DNA of 64,000 nt from Smittia aterrima (taxonomy: Eukaryota > Arthropoda > Insecta > Diptera > Chironomidae), in NCBI GenBank assembly GCA_033063855.1, contig CP093830.1, positions 14,136,854 through 14,200,853 on the forward strand, read 5' to 3'. The notes below the pieces were generated by a model that searched no databases, had not been told where the DNA came from, and was given only the letters and a program-made list of their open reading frames with translations. Positions 56,220 through 64,000 of this stretch are shown here, piece by piece. Position 1 is the first letter of the stretch; every line of letters starts with the position of its first letter. A program made the translations under genes and the position numbers.

Positions 56220-59200
56220 AAGACATTAAGCGCCTAGGGCTAATCATTTATTTTGCTTTGGCTTTGAGCAAAAACACGTGAACTGAGAAATGATAATCAC
56301 AGTCCTAACCTTCAGGTCAGAAGAATTGCTTGCCGAAGAAGCTTCGCTATTCTGAGGATTTAACAAATTATTTTCTCAAAACTACTTTTAACACTTCTGC
56401 GCTTCGAACTCAGGGACTTGCACATCGTTCATGATAAATTGTATGATCAGAAAAAAAGTTTTCGATAATTTCCTTAGAGACTTATGCCCCGGGAAAACGA
56501 TGAATAATTTCTCCCCCCAAAAAAAACGAAGACAATAAAAATGCTTCGAGCACTCAGTGGTCTTCAATGAATTTCGCTAAATCATGACGAATTTTTTGCT
56601 CCAAACGTCTCCAAACAACTCTCGAGAATGCCACACGAAAAATCAATTGTAGCAGAAACAATTTTACTTCTTTTACAATTCTCGAGATTTTTTTCTGTTT
56701 TGTGGAGGGAGAGGTCAATAGTTCCGTCAAAAGTTTGACGAAAATCTAGTTGGACTCGTCATACATCAATCGCCATCATGAAAAAGGCAATGACGTTTTA
56801 AGCCACCTCCCCCGTTCATCTCTCGTCTTCTCCTCTCGATGCATTCTCTCGACGTTTCTTCTTCGTCTTTTTTATTTCTCTTGTGTTTTAAGATTTTAAA
56901 TTATTTAAAGAAACTCTTATCGTGATAGTTTTCAACTTCATAAATATTCAATTTCTTTAATTTGGATTATGTGGAAAGGCCTGAGAAATTAAGAAACACT
57001 TTGATCCATTGATTTCTACCTGCTACAAGGTTTAGTCAACATTTCTCTCCTCGGATTGTTTGAAAATATGGTTTTCTCCTTCAAGCAAACACAATTCTTA
57101 AACCTGACTCATTCAGCAACCCGCCCAGTATCGGCATAGCGACTTCAATCAAAGAAACTTTCATTTACATACACTTGAGACTTCATAGACTTTTTCAGTG
57201 AAAAAAGTCGTAAACAACAGATCAAAATTTACAGAAAAAAAAGCGACAAAGTGTTTTTTGTTTGGTTTAAGCAACAAAGCGTTGTTTATATTTTTTCTCG
57301 TCTGGCAGTGTTTTCAGATTGTAAAGTGTGAGTTAATTGAAAAGCAAATTAAGCATATCATTGAGAAGTTCAGAGGTTATCGAGACATCGTATAAGTAAA
57401 AGCGAGGTAGGTGAAAACTCCCATAAATCATAAATCAATTTTTTTAAAGTGTTATCATCATTGTCGACAAACCAAAGACTCCACTTTTTATTATCTTAAT
57501 CTTTGGCTAGATCTCTGGCTAGAACTGCAGAGATTGTGGATGTCGCAAACTTTTTGTTCGTCCAGAAACAAAAAAAAATATCAGCAAGAAGGATAAAAAA
57601 GCATTAAAAGATAATAAAAGTCGAAAAACACCAATTTTCCGAAGAAAAAGTTTATAATGGCTTGGAAAATCTTTTTCGCATACATGGCTGGCGAAAAGCG
57701 ACGAGAAAGAAAAATTCTCAAAGTCACATTATTGCCATAATTGAGTCGAAATAGTTTCTTCCCTCCTAAGCTCATTATCTCGAATCCTTGTTTTTCTTTT
57801 CCGCCATCACATCGATGACTCCGTTGTTCAAGTTTGCCACCAAATCTTTTATTATTTATAGTTATTGCTTCGATTATTACTTTATGATGCTCATGCTATC
57901 ATCATCATCTGACTGCTTGGCACGTTGCGAAGCATAAGTTTTGTTCAAAATCACGGCAACTTACGATCACCGTCGCTAAATGAAAAAGAGTAGAAAGAAA
58001 ATCAAGACGATCGCAATAATAATAAACAAAGAAGCATAAAATCGATCGAAACAAGATTAATTTAAGATTGAGTTGGGGAATCGATTTATTAAAAGATTTC
58101 CTCTTACACTTTTAAGAGTAATTATGCTTTGCGCTTTCTTATCATCATCACCGCCCAATCTTATTACACCAATCTCCACTTTACGCTTCAGGATCGACCA
58201 ACAGTTGTTTAAACCGCAGATTATCTCCTCGGCCTTACGATCACAAAGTTTACAAATCCTGTCGTCGCGCCGCAAATCGAAGTACTTACTTTTAATTCAC
58301 TGGCAAATTTTCCGGAGCCCTCGTCGCTCGATGATCACTTTAAAATAAGCCTCCGTTTCTTTTGGGCTGTCGATTGCTTTGGTCCCGGTGAAAAGCAAAC
58401 GAAAGAGAAATAATGATAAAATATTTATAACAATTTCGAAGAAGGTAACAACAAAAACGCCTAAAAATGATGGCAGAAAATTAAATAAATCGGCAGCACT
58501 TTAATTTTATGAGTTTATACATTAAATTAACGATGTGGCACTTTTTCAAAATATAAAAAAGGCTGCACAACAGTTGAAAGAGCATTCCGAACGTGGTTGT
58601 ATTTAAAATTGTAAAAAGTTGCTTCATTCCGCCGACATTTATCACCGGCCAATAAAATGAATATTATTGGAAATGATTTGAAATTAAATAAGTCGATCTC
58701 TCTTCACGAGTCATGAGCCAGTCGTGGCAACTGCATCTGCGCACCAAATCCATTAAATTTAAGTAGGAAACTTTGCGGATTCGGCTTCTTCTTTTTTTTT
58801 ATTTTCTGCTGCTGCTTCTCGCCACTTCGCGTAAGCGCCTCACATGCGAGCGACATTTTTTAATCAAAACGAAATTTTCCATTAATTACGCTTCTTTTCC
58901 GCACTTTATTTTCCTGACGAGGAAAAATGAAACGAATTGCTCGTTTTTACGAAAGAAATTTTGCGCTGTCGTGCAACTGTTTTGAAATATAACCAATTTT
59001 TCTCCTTTTCGCTCTCCTCATCCTCAAACTCCTCCGTCATGTATAAAAAGTACCCCCAATGACATTAATCGTATGACATTTTTGGTTTTTTTTTTCTCCA
59101 TTGCCTCAACTCTCAGGCTGCTACTGCTGCTGCTGCTTGCCATATAGATTTTTACCCGTTTTCCCCATTTTTTCGCTCTCTCGATTTTTTTCATTTCAAA

Positions 59201-62200
59201 TCCATCAATGTCATTGGCGCACAAAAGTATTTTTCTTCCTTGGCTCTCTTTTTTAATTTATACTTTTCCTCCGCTGCCTTGCTTCTCCTCGCTCGTGTAC
59301 ATGTGTGTTTATATCCCGAGTTATATAATTCAGACTTTGTTATGAGCTGCTCTTCAACTCTATTCGTCAGTGATGAGATGTAGAAACATCAAGGTTTGTT
59401 TGCTTCTCTTCTTATAGAAAATCGGCTTGCTTACATAATATTTCTGTCTGATAGCATGGAAGCATTCATTTTCATTCTCTTACCCGCAGTGTGAGGTGAA
59501 TGGGGGAGTGGTAGGTTACATTAGTGGCCATCAAAAAAGAAATGCTCCTCGTAAGTACCTCGAGTCAATTTTTCATTGAAAGGAAGAAAAAAGTTTTTTT
59601 TTTCTTCCGATGATCTCAAGATCTTTTCGCTTTATCTCATTCAATTTGCTGGTGATTCGCAAAAAAGTTCCCGAGTAATCATCTTGAGGGCTTGATGTAC
59701 TCTACTTGAAACTACTTTAGGTTTGTTGATTTTATTTCCTCTCTCTCCACTTCAAATCGTGATCGAAGGAGAAGAAGAAAGATTTAGTCATTTAACGTTT
59801 TAAAAGCGCTGCACTTATCATAAGCAAGTCTTCATCACATAGAAATGTCTTAATTTCAAAACAGTTCTCTGCTGTAAAAAGCGGAATATAAATTACATAG
59901 TGAGTAAATTGTTTCGTTCTCTCCTCGTTTTGAAAATAGTTCAGCCTCGGCTTGAGCTTCAATAATAAATTAAAGACACAAGAATGGAGGAAAAGAAACG
60001 GTCGAGATTACTATCGTTCTTTGGAAGGTAATTTTTTAAAATTGGAAACTAAAGTATTCGATTACGGCGTTCGAGAGATGTGAATAGAGATAGAGAGAGG
60101 TAAATAATGTCTTAATCCATCAATAGCTCGAGCTGTGTCTGAAATCAATCATTGCTCGGATGAATTATAATTAGAAAGAAACTTTAAGGAATCCATTAGC
60201 ACTTGGATTTTAGTTTGTCGCTGCTGATGCTGAAGCTTTAAGACATCTCTCCTCACAAAGTAATCTCCCTTCATCCAGCATCCTGTTTTCGATTGATGCC
60301 ATTACTTCGCTCATGTTCGCCTCTCCCCCTTCTAATATGTCTACTTCTTCTCCGTCTTATACAAAAGGAGGGAAGCGAGTATCTTTCAAAACAGTATCAA
60401 ATATATATAAAAATTCACGCAGTTGACAGGCTGGCATCAATCAAAATAAGGGATGATTTTTCTTCTCTCTCTGCTCTTTTTTCTGCTTCTGCTGTTTCGT
60501 CGTTGCGTAACGACATTTTATCATTTCGACATTGTCTAACTTGAATAACAAAAAAAAACACTTTGAACAGTTTGAGAACAAACTAACTAAAGGGTTTTTC
60601 ATCCTCCATGAACTATTTAATCGATGCAAACTGTTTAAGCTATTAAGTTAAAGTCATGAACAGTTTAAACTTTCTTAAATTCCATATCGACCAAAGGAAC
60701 GAAATAGCTACTTTATCGTATTTATTACTCACATAGGATTGAATGAGCATATCATTCGGATAAAAAACCCTGAAAAATATTACGATGAGCGAAGAAGCGA
60801 GCAACATTTTCATAATTTTTCTTGCTTTTATAGAATGTGTCAAATGTTGAATAAGAAAATCTAGGAACTTCGCTGAATGGATTTAATTTTATTTTTAGAT
60901 TGAAGTCTTTGACGAGGATTTCTTTTATTTCTTCAAAAGAAGCTAAAGTAATTATATTCATGCTTATATCGCCTTGGTGTCGAGAAGGGTAATTTTAATT
61001 TCATAAGCAAGCACGACGCAAAGCTCTTCCCATGAATAAATTTATCTTCATCATACGGAAGCATTCATTCTCGTCATTCAAAAGGCGAAGGGGATGAAAT
61101 CTCAAATCACGGTGAATAAATACCGGAATGTCCTCAAAGCTATTTTAATTGAAAATTGTTCAATTAAAATTACGTTTTTGCTGCTCATGTGTCGCTTCAG
61201 TACAATAAATCATTGAGTGTGTTCGCAGACCGTGTATTGGTTTTGCTAGCGACCGGCTACTCGTTGTTTTATCCTCTCGACTCCTTCTAAATTATTACAT
61301 TTAATTTCCGGAACAAGAACGATACGATGACGTTTTTGTTATGTTATAGTTATCAAATATCTTTGCATCCTCTCTGTCGCGAGTTGTGTGAGCAAACATT
61401 GTTTCTTTTCATTTGATTTTCATTTCACAACGTAGCTTGATAAATATGAGACTTGACGTCGAACATTGATCATGATTTTAAGAGAATAAAGTTGTGACTC
61501 AATACGAAAAATTGCTTTTAAATTTTCTTGGGATTTAAATATTTCTCTCCTTCTTTTTAAAAATATTTGATTATTCAAATGTAAATAAATTAATGGAAGA
61601 CATTTTGAATATTTCTCTATTCAATAATCTGATTTGTCTTCAATCATCAATAAATACTTCCATCGTCTTATTTCTTTGCGTGATTCATACAACATTGTGG
61701 TCATCGTCGTCGTTGCTTTGAATGCGACTTAATCCAAAGGCTTGTGTCTAATTTTTTATCTAAAGAGAGAAAGAAACGAATAAGATTAATTTTCAATTAA
61801 ATATAAGAGAAGAAAATATTTTCGAGGCTGGGAAAGAGACGAGACTGAGGGAATAATAAAAAAATCCGTATGGCTATAAACATCTTTATATGTAAAATCG
61901 GAATGAAAAAAACATTTTTTTATTCGACATTTATCATTTTGGATCGCGCAGTGAGAGAGAGACAGAGACAGGCGAGGAATAAAAATCGTGTGCATTAAAA
62001 CTTTTCAAGACTCTTTCCGAACTTTTCTCCATCTTTTCTCTTCGATATAATGTCTTCATTAACCACATTTTGTGGCAAGAAAAACATTCCTTCGACTTCA
62101 TTCTTCAACTCTTTCAAGTTCTTCTCAAAAAAGGTAAATAAAACATTAAAATAAATTGAGTATTATTCACATTAAATTTCACTTATGCCATCAATTTTCC

Positions 62201-62900
62201 GGAGGTTTCTTATTCTGTTATTGATTCTTCGCATCGATTGGATCGCGATTTAATTTAATTAGAAGAATCAAGGGTAATCTCATGGTGGATGAATCAAATT
62301 CTAGTTTTCACTCGATTCATCATCATTCAGACAAAAACAAAAATTCTTTTAATGGCGCTTCGTTTCGAATGTGAGTAATAATGATGATGATGAGATGATG
62401 ATGGCATTATAATAATGAAGAGAGAAAACATAAAGTTTGTGTAAGTCGTCCTCGTCAAGACGATGAGTTTCTTAAAACAATGATCATAGATTTATGAAAT
62501 ATTACGAGTAGATTACGCGAGAAATGTTTCTTTCTTCCCGTCATTCTCTTCGGCGGTCATTTTTTTCCTGCTTCAACAAAACATGAAACGGATAATATCT
62601 GAGCAATTATTTTGTAATCAAAACTAAATTAAAGTGATTGCTTGGTAATTTTTTATTCTTGTAATTGCGACGCGAGAGATTTTTACGTTTTCAAAATGGA
62701 TGGATTTCTGTTTGATTGCCAAATAATTACCAAAAAAGTCATCATCAAGCATCAGACGAACGGCGGTTTGACTTCTCATTGGTAGAAGCTTAAATTCTCA
62801 TTGCCGGTTGCTTCGAGGCCATGTTTATGATTGAGAACAATAAAAGATGATGAGCTGTAATAAACTTTTGATTGTTATCTGAAATAAACTTTATGAACAG
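56220..62900. other. Downstream intergenic stretch, no gene seen
   Basis: No recognised gene. Two overlapping minus-strand frames at 60643-60961 and a 28-codon plus-strand frame at 62050-62133 ending at a donor-like AAG|GTAAAT were examined and could not be supported. In insects the DNA downstream of Antp leads towards ftz and Scr, but neither appears here. Confidence 0.4.
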
Positions 62901-62912
62901 AAATTACAGAAA

Positions 62913-63406
62913 TTATTTCTGACCGCAACAAGCTCCACAACCACTCAAATCGATCAGATGTTCTAGCTCAATGAAATATTTGACTAATGTCCGAACAGGC
63001 AATGGCAATTTTTTTCGAATCTCAAAATATATTCCAAGATGGAAAACATTCAAACGCCCATCAATCATTCGTGATTTACAGAAAAAAGTGTTTTGAATAG
63101 AACTGACAAGTTTCTCGATCCTTTGACTCTCAAATTTCAATCTTTCATGTCTGACGATGTGAAACATTTTCACCACATTACTCAAAACAACTTTCAAGCT
63201 GATTTCAATCGCTTTTGATCTTTTAGAGTCACATGAACTTTAGGGCAATTAAAGAACAATGAACGAAGGACTTTAAATTTATTTGCAAAAGGATTCGTGA
63301 TGTTTGCAATCAGCTTTAACGACGTGCACATTCTAATTGCAGTAATTATTTGTAAAGTGTTGAAAATTCTTCGAAAAACAAACCAGAACAGGTCAAAACA
63401 TTTCAA
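62913..63406 (-). pseudogene. Possible broken gene: two adjoining minus-strand frames, LRR-like
   Basis: Two open frames abut on the minus strand. The first (63406 to 63194, ending KSA-stop) reads on into the second (from about 63230 to 62913) with a one-base shift near 63210. Both have protein-like codon use. The stretches LRSLFFNCPKVHVTL and LVKYFIELEHLIDLSGC have Leu/Cys spacing like F-box or leucine-rich repeat proteins. The first frame lacks an ATG start in frame. The pair could be a decayed gene, an active gene with a small intron I have not resolved, or chance. I do not recognise a specific family. Confidence 0.25.
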
Positions 63407-64000
63407 TGGTCAATCCTTTCCGTCCTTGAAACTTGCACTGATTATTTGCAAATAAATTTTATTGCAGTTTCTTGAACCCTTCTCTCCTTCTTTCATTTAC
63501 CTCTAGAGCTCTTTTTCATCTGCAAGCAACCATGAAATTGTCACGTTACAGAAGAGTTTTAAAAATAATTAAAAAGAGAATTAAAGACTGAGAAGTAAAT
63601 CTAAAGGCTTCACGCTATTCTGAAAGTTTTCGCTGCTAGGGCGAGTCGATGTGTGATGTTAAAGAAAAGTTTTCCCTTTTCTCAAAAGGTGAATTGATAA
63701 AACTTTCAAACAAATCTTTTTCGAAGAAATAAAAAACATTTATTTATACATTTTAATGTTGCATTAAGTTTTGTGCAAAAGAGTGACAGTGATCTCGGTG
63801 CTTAAGGATGCAGGAAGGGCCGGAAATCTTTAAAGTTTTCTTTTGTGGGTGGTTCTAGAAGTTCTCTAAGAAAAGTTTGAAAAATGCTCGGCAAATGGTA
63901 AAATCGAGGAAAGATTTTTGTTTTAACAAGCGCTCCCGTCACTCGCTTGACATTCAAACTGCAGTGAAGGAAGGAGCGGCATATGGTGGCAAGTTAAGAG

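Noticed and set aside
60643..60961. Two overlapping minus-strand frames
   Set aside because: They overlap in different phases over about 90 bases with no consistent splice pair. The frames are AT-rich and unrecognised.
62050..62133. Possible first coding exon (28 codons then AAG|GTAAAT)
   Set aside because: No downstream acceptor with a frame worth joining was found.

Overview
The window is AT-rich animal DNA and reads as a dipteran insect Hox region. Small introns (56 to 83 bp) have compact fly-type splice sites, and the one unmistakable gene is Antennapedia (Antp), on the + strand. The protein starts with the insect Antp N-terminus (MTMSTNNCESMTSYF), has a YPWM hexapeptide and an Antp-class homeodomain, and ends in an acidic ITPPQSP-type tail. 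A nematoceran (midge or mosquito-like) source fits the base composition and small introns, but this is inference.

Layout. Positions 1-9565 hold no gene I can support, only a few unrecognised open frames. At 9566-10247 (+) three short exons join in phase 0 through two consensus introns and encode an unrecognised protein of about 186 residues with about four membrane segments. From about 13.9 kb the window looks like the 5' part of the Antp transcription unit. A candidate non-coding first exon ends at a strong donor at 14261. Two tiny exons with near-ideal splice sites follow (23817-23870 and 36461-36499). The main 5'UTR/coding exon starts at 47954, with the ATG at 48292. The long introns between them (9.6, 12.6 and 11.5 kb) contain no convincing genes and are the expected place for enhancers, Polycomb response and insulator elements.

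Antp is encoded by four coding exons (48292-48795, 48870-49071/49080, 53876-54020, 54093-54195 plus stop) and gives 315 to 321 residues depending on two pairs of tandem splice donors. One pair changes the linker between YPWM and the homeodomain by three residues, echoing the known alternative donor of Drosophila Antp. The most unusual feature is a 72-bp phase-2 intron inside the homeobox, splitting the codon for Trp48 of the recognition helix. In the insect Antp genes I know the homeobox is uninterrupted.

The probable 3'UTR (54199 to about 56150) has several polyadenylation signals and a cluster of perfect seed matches to the bithorax-complex microRNAs iab-8-5p (three) and iab-4-5p (one). This suggests that posterior Hox microRNA repression of Antp is present here. 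Downstream of about 56.2 kb there is no recognisable gene except a possible broken minus-strand reading frame near 63 kb.
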